Shown: in pieces, positions 7,983 through 17,222 of the stretch
How the letters are laid out: every line of letters begins with the position of its first letter
How positions within the stretch are numbered: position 1 is the stretch's first letter
From: Paenibacillus alvei
Lineage (GTDB): Bacteria; Bacillota; Bacilli; Paenibacillales; NBRC-103111
Direction: 5' to 3'
Length of the DNA: 41,162 nt
Assembly (NCBI GenBank): GCA_945881905.1
Contig: CAMCVV010000020.1
Coordinates: 1-41,162 of the forward strand
Notes under the pieces: generated by a model
Databases searched by the model: none
What the model was told of the DNA's origin: nothing
Seen by the model: only the letters and a program-made list of their open reading frames with translations
Made by a program: the position numbers and the translations under genes

Positions 7983-10595
7983 CTACCCTTCTGTAATCAA
8001 AAGTCGTTCTTGAATAGATTGCAAAACATTCATTGCTTGTAAAGGTGTCATGTGATCAACATCGAGCGACATTAATTGCTCGATCACTTCATTGATTCGA
8101 GCGGATTGTTCGATGTCCGTCACACGATTGATTTCCACTTGTTGTGGATAGGTGTATTGAGGAGTAACCCCTGTAACCTCTAGCTGAAGCCTCTGTTCTT
8201 GAGTGCGTAACTCGAATTGTTGAAGCAATGTGTAAGCACGTTGGATGATGGAAGAAGGTAGACCTGCGATTTCTGCACAATATATGCCATAGCTTGTACT
8301 TGCTGCACCGCGAATGAGTTTTCGTAGAAAAGTCACTTGTTGACCACTTTCTTTAACGGCCATGCAATAATTATGTAAATATTCGAGGCTTTGTTCGAGA
8401 TGTGCAAGTTCATGAAAGTGAGTCGATACTAAGGTCTTACAGCCAATTTGCGCATGTAGATATTCAATGACAGCTTGCGCGATCGTAATGCCTTCGCCTG
8501 TGGAAGTTCCGCGTCCAAGTTCATCAATAATGACCAAGCTTGTGCGCGTAGCTTTTTCCGTCATGATCTGTATATCCATCATTTCTACCATGAACGTACT
8601 TTGTCCTCCAATCAAGTCATCCGCTGCACCAATTCGTGTGAAAATACGGTCTGTGATTGGGATTTGTGCAAAGCGTGCAGGTACGAAACACCCGATTTGC
8701 GCCATAATGCATATCAGCGCAACTTGTCTCATGTATGTACTTTTACCCGCCATATTCGGACCGGTAATTAACAGAACATGACTTTCATCTTTTTGTAAGA
8801 ACGTATCGTTAGCAATGAACGTGCCTTGTTCGAGTACGACTTCAACAACAGGATGACGACCTTCTTCGATCCGTAAGTCATAATCACCACCGATGTGTGG
8901 CCGCTTATAATGATTTTTAGCGCTTACCGAAGCAAGTGATTGCATAACATCCATGGTAGCGATATGCTCTGCAAGAAGTTGCAAGCGTGCTACATGTTCT
9001 GCAACACGATCTCTTAACTCACAGAACAAAGCATGCTCCACATGGATGATCGATTCTTGCGCTTCCAATATCAAGGCTTCTTTATCTTTTAGCTCTGGCG
9101 TGACATATCGCTCTGCGTTCGATAACGTTTGTTTGCGTTCGTATCTACCTTCAATGAGATGATGGAGATTAGCTTTCGATACTTCGATGTAATAACCAAA
9201 CACTTTATTGAAACCTATTTTTAAAGACTTGATTCCCGTTGCTTCACGCTCTTGACGCTCAAGCTCAGCAATCCATTGGACACCATGCTTGCTTGCTTCT
9301 CGCAACTGATCTAAGCGAGCATGGAATCCATCACGGATCATTCCGCCATCACGAACAGATACAGGCGGATCATCAACGATCGCTAGGTCAATCCAAGACT
9401 CAATATCATGACAATCATCCATATGCGCCACAATGGTTTGTAGCGTTATCGAACTTGAAGTCGCACAACGTTCGATCAGATACGGCATTTGCTGCAAGGA
9501 ATGCTGCAACGCTTTGATATCTTTGGCGTTGGCATTACCGTAAGAAATCCGACCGACAAGTCTTTCTAAATCATATATTTCTTTCAGCGCTTGCTTGATT
9601 TCTTCCCGCAAGATGAATGAATTCGTCAAATGTTCAACAGCTTCAAGTCGCTCTTGCAGTCGAGCTTCATTCATCAGTGGTTTCTCAATCCAACGTCGTA
9701 GCATTCTTGCTCCCATTGCAGTGACCGTATGATCAAGCAACCAAAAAAGAGAGCCTTTTTTGGTTCGATCACGAACTGTTTCCACAAGCTCCAAATTCCG
9801 TCTCGTGAAGGGGTCCATCGTCATATATTGATCTGGTGTATACATTCGAAGTTGCTTCACATGAGCAAACGCTTTTTTGTGAGTGACTCGCAAGTAACTT
9901 AACATTAGCGCAACGGATTTGCGACTGACAGAAGCCCAGCTGAGCTGACTATATTCTAACGGAAAGTGTGCCGCAAGTAACGATTCATCCGCTTCTTGTG
10001 CAGTGGTATAAGTCACTTTCTTATTCCATAAGGTCATGCTTTGCTCACATTGATGAAGTATCGAAGCACAAGCCAAGATCTCGGAAGGCTGATATACATT
10101 CAGTTCATCAATGACGAAACGAAATGAACCTTCGAACCATGTCGTGTACACTTCTCCCGTAGAAACATCACATGCGCACAAGCCATAGTGGTTCTCTTGA
10201 CCAATGAGTGCAACCATGTAATTATTCGTTGCGCCGCCAAGCATTTTACTGTCAATCACATTTCCTGGTGTAATGATGCGTACGATTTCTCTTTGCACGA
10301 TTCCTTTTGCTAGTGCAGGATCCTCGACTTGTTCACAGATCGCAACCTTGAATCCTTTGTCAATCAGTCGAAAAATATAGCTGTCTGCAGCATGATGAGG
10401 AACTCCACACATCGGAATCCGCTCCTCTGCACCACCTTCACGACCTGTCAACGTCAGTTCAAGCTCACGTGAAGCGACGATGGCATCATCGAAAAACATC
10501 TCATAAAAGTCACCGAGTCGAAAAAACAAAAAAGCATCGGGTACTTGTGCTTTCACAGCTAGATATTGTTGAATCATCGGTGTATAGGTTGTCAT
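7983..10595 (-). CDS. mutS: DNA mismatch repair protein MutS
   Basis: Mismatch-recognition ATPase. The N-terminal mismatch-binding domain has the Phe-Tyr-Glu signature in GDFYEMF (about 28-34). Core and clamp domains follow, then the ABC-type ATPase with P-loop GPNMAGKST (612-620), Walker B and signature segment IIDELGRGTSTGEG, and STHFHEL. The C-terminal helix-turn-helix dimerisation segment is present. The start is the ATG at 10595, not the ATG 12 bp upstream: the upstream ATG lies in the ribosome binding site, which reads ATGGAGGAAGTT before the true ATG. The protein is 870 aa, normal for the family. It heads the mutS-S41-mutL-methyltransferase-miaA group. Confidence 0.97.
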   Translation of the reverse strand: MTTYTPMIQQYLAVKAQVPDAFLFFRLGDFYEMFFDDAIVASRELELTLTGREGGAEERIPMCGVPHHAADSYIFRLIDKGFKVAICEQVEDPALAKGIVQREIVRIITPGNVIDSKMLGGATNNYMVALIGQENHYGLCACDVSTGEVYTTWFEGSFRFVIDELNVYQPSEILACASILHQCEQSMTLWNKKVTYTTAQEADESLLAAHFPLEYSQLSWASVSRKSVALMLSYLRVTHKKAFAHVKQLRMYTPDQYMTMDPFTRRNLELVETVRDRTKKGSLFWLLDHTVTAMGARMLRRWIEKPLMNEARLQERLEAVEHLTNSFILREEIKQALKEIYDLERLVGRISYGNANAKDIKALQHSLQQMPYLIERCATSSSITLQTIVAHMDDCHDIESWIDLAIVDDPPVSVRDGGMIRDGFHARLDQLREASKHGVQWIAELERQEREATGIKSLKIGFNKVFGYYIEVSKANLHHLIEGRYERKQTLSNAERYVTPELKDKEALILEAQESIIHVEHALFCELRDRVAEHVARLQLLAEHIATMDVMQSLASVSAKNHYKRPHIGGDYDLRIEEGRHPVVEVVLEQGTFIANDTFLQKDESHVLLITGPNMAGKSTYMRQVALICIMAQIGCFVPARFAQIPITDRIFTRIGAADDLIGGQSTFMVEMMDIQIMTEKATRTSLVIIDELGRGTSTGEGITIAQAVIEYLHAQIGCKTLVSTHFHELAHLEQSLEYLHNYCMAVKESGQQVTFLRKLIRGAASTSYGIYCAEIAGLPSSIIQRAYTLLQQFELRTQEQRLQLEVTGVTPQYTYPQQVEINRVTDIEQSARINEVIEQLMSLDVDHMTPLQAMNVLQSIQERLLITEG

Positions 10596-10666
10596 AACTT
10601 CCTCCATGCGCGCTTACACGTATGATTCAATTATAACATGAAATCCGGAAGAATGAAGATTAGAAT

Positions 10667-12133
10667 CTAGATAAATGGATGTATTTTCCAGCTTTTACGG
10701 ATATCTACACATTCATTCCACCGATATCTCATTTGGATGTAGTGTTTTAAAGGGGCTACGGCATGAATAAGATTCCGATAGGTTGCTAACTGCTCTAGAT
10801 CGCGCCAGAGCTCCATCACGACCATATAAAGTGAATCACGATCACCTTGATAATAAGCTGCTTGATGTTGAACCAAAGCAAGCGGTCGTTGTCGAAGGGA
10901 GAGATAATTGTTGGCAATGCATTGTGCTAAAGCAAAGACACCTCGAGTCACGATCGGTGAAGCCAACCAACTGGGTAAAGTTCGATACTCAAAACCACCA
11001 TGCGGCTGTCTGCGAAAGTCACCGAGAAAGCCATATCGGGGTCGGCGGTATGCAGCAGACTCACTTTCAAGCTGCAACAATGGTAAAGCTAGATAATTAT
11101 CAAGTGTTCGCAACAAGTCCGTATTCAACCATATCCGGCTGAAATGAATGTGTCCGCCAAGCGGGAAGCCTTTGACTGGCATGCCTCCTGATAGCCAAGA
11201 CAGCTGATCATCGGTAATCATATGGGCGGCACCTTGCATAGCGCGATGCACATGAGCTGTTAATTCATCTGCATGCTCACTCGGCGGTGGGCGTAGCTCT
11301 ACGAGTGGCCGAATCACTTGACCTCTCACCTGTATCACTGCGTCACAGCCAACTTCTCCTTCGCGAGCCAAAAACCGTGAAGCCGGTACGACTTTCCCTT
11401 GCTCGTTCTGCAAAATGAACTCCGGATCAGCTCCTAGCCACACAGGTATATGTGGAGCAGACAACTCCTTTAGCGCATGTGCAAAGCGATTCATCGCATC
11501 TGCTACTAGCTTACACAGCAGATCTCCCCACTTCGGGACAGGATCCACATCGACGACGAGTACATCTCTATTTGTGGAGAATCCAATCGTTACAACCCCA
11601 TAATCAAGTCCGAGTGCGTAAATCACTTTGATCGCTTCTCGTTTCGCTTTACGCGATACGTAGCTATTGCAGTCGGAAAATTCACTACTCAGATAGGGTT
11701 TTATCATACTTCTAGAGATGTCTTGACGTAACCATATCGGACTAGAACTAATGAACATCGCGATCATCTCTAGTTGGAATACCATGACGCGATACATCGT
11801 AGAGAAATGCTCTCCCCTGAAGTGATGCTCACCATCGGAGTTATCCTCCGTCGAGTCAAACACCTCAGCTGTCTGGGATGAGCGGTACGTTCTTGCCGTC
11901 TTGATCCCGTGGAGCGCTAGCAACGTTTCACGTTGGAGAGGACACCGTGCTTGTTGAACTGCTGAACGATGTTGGAAAACCAACCGTCCTGTGCTTGCTT
12001 CATTACGATCGCCATATTGGATAATTGCACCATCATGCAAAGAAGCTGGTAGACGAGCGCCATGGGGAAAGTTCAATTCTCGGCCTAATGCCAAGGCATC
12101 TTCTTCGTTGCTATGCAACAAGAACAATTGCAT
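10667..12133 (-). CDS. Putative amidoligase (COOH-NH2 ligase type), possible ATP-grasp fusion
   Basis: Probably an ATP-dependent ligase that forms amide bonds between carboxyl and amino groups; substrate unknown. The C-terminal half carries motifs I recognise from the phage-type amidoligase family: GADPEF (234-239), VELRPPP (278-284), GGHIHFS (326-332) and GFEYRTLPSWL (380-390), with conserved acids, His and Arg suited to ATP/metal binding. The N-terminal half (about 165-203) has an ALGLDYG...VVDVDPVP stretch that resembles the C-terminal part of an ATP-grasp domain. AAAGGAGA precedes the ATG. It lies between cotE and mutS, 48 bp after cotE, which suggests a sporulation or coat-related modification role. 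The function is inference. Confidence 0.72.
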   Translation of the reverse strand: MQLFLLHSNEEDALALGRELNFPHGARLPASLHDGAIIQYGDRNEASTGRLVFQHRSAVQQARCPLQRETLLALHGIKTARTYRSSQTAEVFDSTEDNSDGEHHFRGEHFSTMYRVMVFQLEMIAMFISSSPIWLRQDISRSMIKPYLSSEFSDCNSYVSRKAKREAIKVIYALGLDYGVVTIGFSTNRDVLVVDVDPVPKWGDLLCKLVADAMNRFAHALKELSAPHIPVWLGADPEFILQNEQGKVVPASRFLAREGEVGCDAVIQVRGQVIRPLVELRPPPSEHADELTAHVHRAMQGAAHMITDDQLSWLSGGMPVKGFPLGGHIHFSRIWLNTDLLRTLDNYLALPLLQLESESAAYRRPRYGFLGDFRRQPHGGFEYRTLPSWLASPIVTRGVFALAQCIANNYLSLRQRPLALVQHQAAYYQGDRDSLYMVVMELWRDLEQLATYRNLIHAVAPLKHYIQMRYRWNECVDIRKSWKIHPFI

Positions 12134-12181
12134 CGCCAGTCTCCTTTGTCTTCGTCGTCACCGATCGCTGTCAATACGCAA

Positions 12182-12751
12182 TCATGAGCTATATTCGTTT
12201 TCAAGCATTACATCATCAAGCTCTTCATAGTCACTTGCGTGATTGTCATCATAATTGACGTATTTGTCATCCTCTTCATTACAATTCCCTTGACAAACAA
12301 GTATACACACTTTCGTTTCTGCAATCATTTGTACTTCGAATTCTCGTTCTACACGAACCACGACATGCTTTCCATTCATAGCGATATTCGCTTCTACACA
12401 ATGAGGAGCTTGCGTAGATTCAGCAACGACTTCTGAAGTGATTGATTTATGCTTCTGATCTATATACGTGAGGGGAATTGTTTCTACGTAAGACATCATT
12501 TCCTTTGCTACATCTGTTTTCGAATTATGATCATGAGAGTACCATATATTGATATCATAAGTACCCGCAACTTCCACATGATCTCCTGAACGGATAGCCT
12601 CATATTGGTGATTAATAATCCAAGCACCAAGGATACTCGTAGGCGAACAAGGTGGGGTTACGGTATGGCTGACTAGCGCAAATTTACGACCTTTGCCACA
12701 CACAGCTTTTGTAATAATTTCACGACAAGTCATATGATGATGAATCGTCAT
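12182..12751 (-). CDS. cotE: Outer spore coat morphogenetic protein CotE
   Basis: Scaffold protein needed to assemble the outer spore coat. The 189 aa show the CotE hallmarks: CREIITKAVCGKGRKF near the N-terminus, PTSILGAWIINHQYEA, a VEVAGTYDINIWYSHDHNSKT segment, and an acidic Asp/Glu-rich C-terminal tail. I place the start at ATG 12751 because GGAGGAGGTT lies about 7 bp upstream; the in-frame start 27 bp further up has no such site. It is upstream of the amidoligase and mutS, the neighbourhood seen in Bacillus (cotE-mutS-mutL). Expression is probably in the mother cell under SigE/SigK, but I could not firmly place a promoter. Confidence 0.93.
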   Translation of the reverse strand: MTIHHHMTCREIITKAVCGKGRKFALVSHTVTPPCSPTSILGAWIINHQYEAIRSGDHVEVAGTYDINIWYSHDHNSKTDVAKEMMSYVETIPLTYIDQKHKSITSEVVAESTQAPHCVEANIAMNGKHVVVRVEREFEVQMIAETKVCILVCQGNCNEEDDKYVNYDDNHASDYEELDDVMLENEYSS

Positions 12752-12861
12752 CTCTTTCAACCTCCTCCATACAATCATTCGTTACAAGCATATGCAGGAC
12801 AGCAGCCTATAGTGACAATTATTTATAATTCATGAATTTCACTCAATCGATCAAGATGTAC

Positions 12862-12893
12862 AACAAAAAAACCTCGAACACATGCGAAGAGGT
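12862..12893 (-). terminator. Intrinsic terminator after the M32 carboxypeptidase gene
   Basis: Read on the minus strand, ACCTC (12889-12893) pairs with GAGGT (12871-12875) and is followed by a run of seven T. It lies about 50-80 bp past the carboxypeptidase stop codon and separates that gene from cotE. Confidence 0.7.
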
Positions 12894-12941
12894 CATTGTT
12901 GGTAAGTTAAAGCCATATGCAAGCCTCTATGCTTTATATGC

Positions 12942-14459
12942 TTATAAATCATAAATGCGTTTGAATTTCTCCTCGACATATTGCACGAAATACGTTGGAT
13001 TTAGTTCTTCCCCTGTAACCGCGAGAAGCAACTCATTGGGTGTACGTAATTTCCCATATTGATAGATATGTTCAACGAGAAAATCTTTGATCGGTTGCAT
13101 GTTTCCGTTCATCAACAATTCATCGAATTGCGGAAGCTTCTGCTTCAACGTGTGCGTAAATTGTGCGGCGTACATATTGCCTAACGCATAGGACGGGAAA
13201 TATCCAAAAGCGCCGCCTGACCAGTGTACATCTTGTAATACACCTTCCTTGTCATTCGGAGGTTCTATTCCTAGCATTTCTGTATATTTGGCATGCCACA
13301 CTTCACGAAGGTCGGCTACACGGATGGATCCTTCTATTAACCCTTTCTCGATTTCGTATCGAATCATAATGTGTAAATTATATGTCAATTCATCTGCTTC
13401 TACACGAATTAATGACGGTTCAACATGATTAATCGCTCGATAGAATGTCTCTACGTCAATATGATCAAATTGACCTGGGAAAAACTTCTGTAATTCTGGA
13501 AAATAGCGCGTCCAAAACGCTTTGCTACGGCCTACCATATTTTCCCAAAAACGTGATTGTGATTCATGAATCCCCATAGATGTTCCCGTACACAGATTCG
13601 TACCGATAAGCTTTTCGCTGATATGTTGCTCATATAACGCATGGCCACATTCGTGAATCGTACCAAACAATGCGCTTTTGATATCATCAGTCAAATAACG
13701 TGTCGTAATCCGCACATCACCAGGATTAAGTCCAGTTGCAAAGGGATGTACGGTTTCATCCAAACGCCCTGCTTCAAAATCATACTGCATCTGTTCAAGG
13801 ATAAAAACGCTTAGTTTCTTTTGCTTTTCTTTATCAAATGATTGCTCAAGGCACGCACGGTCAACTGGTTTTCCAGATGCTTGAATCTGTCGGAGTAATG
13901 CGATCGTCTTCTGTTTGAGCTCACCAAACACGTGATCTAATTGTGCTACTGTGAGCCCTGGCTCATAGAGATCAAGCAACGTATTATACGGATGTTGCTC
14001 ATAGCCCCATAGATCAATAAATTCGATGTTCATTTGGACAATCTTCTCTAGATAAGGTTGAAACATTTCATAATTCGATTGGTGCCTTGCTTCTTCCCAG
14101 ACGGACTCTGCTTGCGAAGTCAGTACGACATAAGCTTGATATTTATCTTCAGGAATACGTTTGCTTCGATTGTATTCTTTCTGGCATTCGACGATCATCT
14201 TTACACTGATTTCATCTAATTCCGCAAAATGATCTGGTTCCTGTAAATAAGCAAGCAATTCACCCATCTCAAGTGAAGTTGACATGCGAAATACTTCTGT
14301 AGACAATTCACCAATCACTTCGGAGCGAGTGGCCATGCCTTTCTTTGGTGCACCTGTGCGTAAATCCCAATACATCAAACCAACCGCTTCTTCATATTGC
14401 TTCATTTTACGGACTAAGTGTTTGAATTGATCTCGTTTTGCGATAAGTTCAGGTTTCAT
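12942..14459 (-). CDS. M32 family metallocarboxypeptidase (thermostable carboxypeptidase 1 type)
   Basis: Cytoplasmic zinc or cobalt carboxypeptidase that removes C-terminal residues from peptides. The 505 aa carry the zinc motif HECGH (269-273, catalytic Glu270) in a GTIHECGHALYEQ context. The family motif HESQSR (298-303) and the conserved DLYEPG segment (about 163-168) are also present. Helix-rich throughout with no signal peptide. GAGGAG sits about 9 bp before the ATG. Its own terminator follows, and a DUF309 gene lies 28 bp upstream on the same strand. Confidence 0.93.
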   Translation of the reverse strand: MKPELIAKRDQFKHLVRKMKQYEEAVGLMYWDLRTGAPKKGMATRSEVIGELSTEVFRMSTSLEMGELLAYLQEPDHFAELDEISVKMIVECQKEYNRSKRIPEDKYQAYVVLTSQAESVWEEARHQSNYEMFQPYLEKIVQMNIEFIDLWGYEQHPYNTLLDLYEPGLTVAQLDHVFGELKQKTIALLRQIQASGKPVDRACLEQSFDKEKQKKLSVFILEQMQYDFEAGRLDETVHPFATGLNPGDVRITTRYLTDDIKSALFGTIHECGHALYEQHISEKLIGTNLCTGTSMGIHESQSRFWENMVGRSKAFWTRYFPELQKFFPGQFDHIDVETFYRAINHVEPSLIRVEADELTYNLHIMIRYEIEKGLIEGSIRVADLREVWHAKYTEMLGIEPPNDKEGVLQDVHWSGGAFGYFPSYALGNMYAAQFTHTLKQKLPQFDELLMNGNMQPIKDFLVEHIYQYGKLRTPNELLLAVTGEELNPTYFVQYVEEKFKRIYDL

Positions 14460-14487
14460 TTGATATTCTCCTCACGAAATGGAATGG

Positions 14488-15030
14488 TTATTGGGATTTT
14501 AAATGTTTTTGACGATGACGTTCAGCAATGACTTCTGTCCGATCGCGGAGACGATGCTTCTCTATAAGAAAAGTGTCACTTAAATCACTTGCTTGTTCCC
14601 ACATCCAACCTCGTTGTGCTGAGATGTGCATGCAATGTTGCTTTAACTCATAATCGATAATCGGCAAATTCACATCTGTGAATGATGTATCTACACCTCT
14701 AGAATCACAAACAGTTCCCTTCTCTAACTCTATCATTCGCTTGCTTAGGATTTCAGTCAACTGGTGATGGTCTAACCCAAAAGAGTTCGTGTTTGCTTGA
14801 CTCACCTTGTGTTGCGCACCAGCTAACATCTTGCTTGCACCTGCAAAATTACCTCTTCGTTGATGATATAGACTTACAGCTATCTGGATTAGCGCTACAT
14901 GGAAAGCTCTCTGTGGGTCATGAAGCTGTTCTTTCCAATAAGCTTCCATCACTTCATGACATTCAAAATAATCACGAGCACCATGAAAATACACCAGATA
15001 GTCGATATATGCTTGTGGATACGCGTGCAT
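14488..15030 (-). CDS. DUF309 domain protein
   Basis: Function unknown. The N-terminal part (about 12-80) shows the DUF309 pattern: FHGARDYFECHEVMEAYWK, followed by FHVALIQIAVSLYHQRRGNFAGASKML, a helical bundle with a conserved HE(V)ME centre. The C-terminal 100 residues are less conserved and basic at the end. The start is ATG 15030: AGGAGG lies 9 bp upstream, while the in-frame TTG at 15036 would leave only 3 bp. It is divergent from the GH18 gene and 28 bp upstream of the carboxypeptidase gene, probably in one transcript with it. Confidence 0.82.
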   Translation of the reverse strand: MHAYPQAYIDYLVYFHGARDYFECHEVMEAYWKEQLHDPQRAFHVALIQIAVSLYHQRRGNFAGASKMLAGAQHKVSQANTNSFGLDHHQLTEILSKRMIELEKGTVCDSRGVDTSFTDVNLPIIDYELKQHCMHISAQRGWMWEQASDLSDTFLIEKHRLRDRTEVIAERHRQKHLKSQ

Positions 15031-15216
15031 GCGCAATCCCCTCCTTAACCCTTACCTTACTCTGTCCTCTTATTATATCACGATCACCCAAAAAACCTAG
15101 CACATCTCAAATATTCATAATCTTTACATTTCAAACGCAACTAAACTAGTTCTTTCCACGTACAATTAATAGAGAGACACAGATTACTAGCACACGTGCA
15201 GAGAGAAGGTAGACAC

Positions 15217-17130
15217 ATGAAATACAAAGTTTGGATATTACTAGGAAGTATGATTTTAAGTCTAGTTTCACCTCTAACCATGAACGCAGCGAGTCCTTCC
15301 ACAGATAAAACAACGAAGTATCGCGTCTATCAGAATAACAAACTCATCATGGAGTACGCAACTTATAAAGCTGCTGAGGATTTCGCCAAAGCTTACGCGA
15401 ATAGCCATGTGGAATCAATCGATACACGTAAGTGGCTTTGGGATAACTTCCCAAGATATCAAGTCTATGAGCAAGGAACTCCTATAGAGAACGGTGCTTT
15501 CTTGAAAGCAGAAGCAGCAATTGCATTTGCCTCCAATGATACATACCGAAATGTTCGTGATTTACAATCTACTGGCTGGTTATGGAATAACTATCCCAAA
15601 TATCGAGTACTCCAAGGCGAAACAACACTACCTCGTTGGGAATTCACTACGCTGAAGCAAGCAATCGCAGAAGCAATGAAATGGGGAGGTTCATATGTGA
15701 TTGACCTCACGACCAATCAATGGGTATGGGACAATTACTCGAATGCAATGATAGATTCATTACGAAGTGGTCCGATCACTTATCGCGTCTACCAAGGAAC
15801 AGTCAGTTTAGAGAGTTGGGAATTCGCTTATCTCGAAGATGCTGTGAATGAATCTTTACGCTGGATGGATTCTACTGTTGTGAACACGAAATCCGAACAA
15901 GTCGTATATCGAAACCAACGTCCTTATCATGTATTCCAAAACGCTAATTTCCTCATGAATTTCACATCTTTAGATGCTGCGATCACTTACGCAAATGGTT
16001 GGGCCAATAGTACCATTGTGCTTGATAAAAAGCAAATCTGGACGAATACCCCCTATTATGGTGTGTACCAATCCAATGCGAAAGTCGGGGAATTCAAATC
16101 CATCCCACTTGCGCTCCAATATGCTTCCACGTTCAGTGATGCTTCAATCCGAACGTTGGAACAACAATTCATTTGGGACAATTATCGCAAATTACAGGTT
16201 TGGGGATGGAACGGTACATCATCGACAGAAACGATCATCAACCATGCGAATGGTACCATGGGGTTAGATGTCATTTCCCCTACATTCTTTGAACTTGCAG
16301 ATGCAAGCGGAGCACTCAAAGACACTGCAAGTACTGAAACCATTACGTATTTAAAGCAACAAGGATTAACGATATATCCCTTGGTTCATAATCAATTTAA
16401 TAGTAGTGTAACAAGTAACTTTCTCAGCAATCGAGATGCACAAACTTTATTTATTACCTCGCTTGTCAATCGTGCTTCACAATTGGGTTTACCTGGTCTC
16501 AATATAGACTTCGAAAATCTTGCTGGCAAAGATCGAGCGGCTTTCACAGCGTTCATGGAATCATTGACCCAAGCAGCGCATTTGAAAAACCTAGTGATCT
16601 CGATCGATTTACCTCGAGGAAGCATCAAGTGGAATCAGTCTACTGCTTTTGACCACGAGAAGCTAGGCGCGATTGTCGATTACATCAACATCATGGCCTA
16701 TGATCAATTCTGGAAAGGAAGCACTTCGCCAGGTTCCGTTGCGACACTGGCTTGGGTAGAAGAAGGCATTCAAGAATTCCTTAGCTATGGTATACCGCGT
16801 AACAAAATCGTTCTAGGGATTCCGTTCTATGTTCGCGAGTGGAAGCTCGATCGAACGGGTAAACTTGTCGGTAATCGAGCCATCTTCATGAAGGAAATCC
16901 CGAATATCATCCAAACCAAACAAGTGACTCAAACCTGGGATGACACTGCACAACAATATAAATTATCATATACAGATAATGAATTCACGTATCTCTTATG
17001 GATAGAAAATGATGAAAGTGTGAAAGCTCGACTGAATTTAGCGAAAAAATATGAGCTTGCAGGAGTTGCTGCGTGGCGACTCGGCTACGATTATCCTGAC
17101 TTATGGAAGACCATCATCCAAAATAAATAA
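15217..17130 (+). CDS. Secreted GH18 glycosidase with repeated N-terminal domain (spore/cell-wall type)
   Basis: Probable spore or cell-wall glycosidase related to YaaH/YdhD-type GH18 proteins. It has a signal peptide (1-25, cleavage near MNAA|SP). About five to six imperfect repeats of roughly 60 residues follow (about 33-330), each with a Y-x-V-x-Q start and a W-x-W/x-DN-Y end; these probably bind wall or coat. The catalytic barrel (about 335-637) has LNIDFE with catalytic Glu433 and INIMAYDQFW (about 490-499). The usual DxxDxDxE motif is altered: Asn429 replaces one Asp, and the first Asp is also absent. The start is ATG 15217, with GAAGG upstream; the GTG 21 bp earlier has no site. It has a terminator just downstream. 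Confidence 0.85.
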   Translation: MKYKVWILLGSMILSLVSPLTMNAASPSTDKTTKYRVYQNNKLIMEYATYKAAEDFAKAYANSHVESIDTRKWLWDNFPRYQVYEQGTPIENGAFLKAEAAIAFASNDTYRNVRDLQSTGWLWNNYPKYRVLQGETTLPRWEFTTLKQAIAEAMKWGGSYVIDLTTNQWVWDNYSNAMIDSLRSGPITYRVYQGTVSLESWEFAYLEDAVNESLRWMDSTVVNTKSEQVVYRNQRPYHVFQNANFLMNFTSLDAAITYANGWANSTIVLDKKQIWTNTPYYGVYQSNAKVGEFKSIPLALQYASTFSDASIRTLEQQFIWDNYRKLQVWGWNGTSSTETIINHANGTMGLDVISPTFFELADASGALKDTASTETITYLKQQGLTIYPLVHNQFNSSVTSNFLSNRDAQTLFITSLVNRASQLGLPGLNIDFENLAGKDRAAFTAFMESLTQAAHLKNLVISIDLPRGSIKWNQSTAFDHEKLGAIVDYINIMAYDQFWKGSTSPGSVATLAWVEEGIQEFLSYGIPRNKIVLGIPFYVREWKLDRTGKLVGNRAIFMKEIPNIIQTKQVTQTWDDTAQQYKLSYTDNEFTYLLWIENDESVKARLNLAKKYELAGVAAWRLGYDYPDLWKTIIQNK

Positions 17131-17147
17131 GTCATGTGATTCACAAA

Positions 17148-17189
17148 ACAAACCCCTCATTTCCGCTGAATGGATGATGAGGGGTTTGT
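17148..17189. terminator. Strong bidirectional terminator between convergent genes
   Basis: A perfect 13-bp inverted repeat: ACAAACCCCTCAT at 17148-17160 pairs with 17177-17189 around a 16-nt loop. It lies between the 3' ends of the GH18 gene (plus) and the YdhK-like gene (minus). The minus-strand read ends in a T-rich tract (TTTGTTTTGTG), so it can serve both genes. Confidence 0.85.
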
Positions 17190-17222
17190 GCGTTAGTTTG
17201 GGATTGATGCTACGGCTACGAA

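Noticed and set aside
8467-8781. Plus-strand open frames opposite mutS
   Set aside because: Antisense to the mutS ATPase domain; no start signal or domain.
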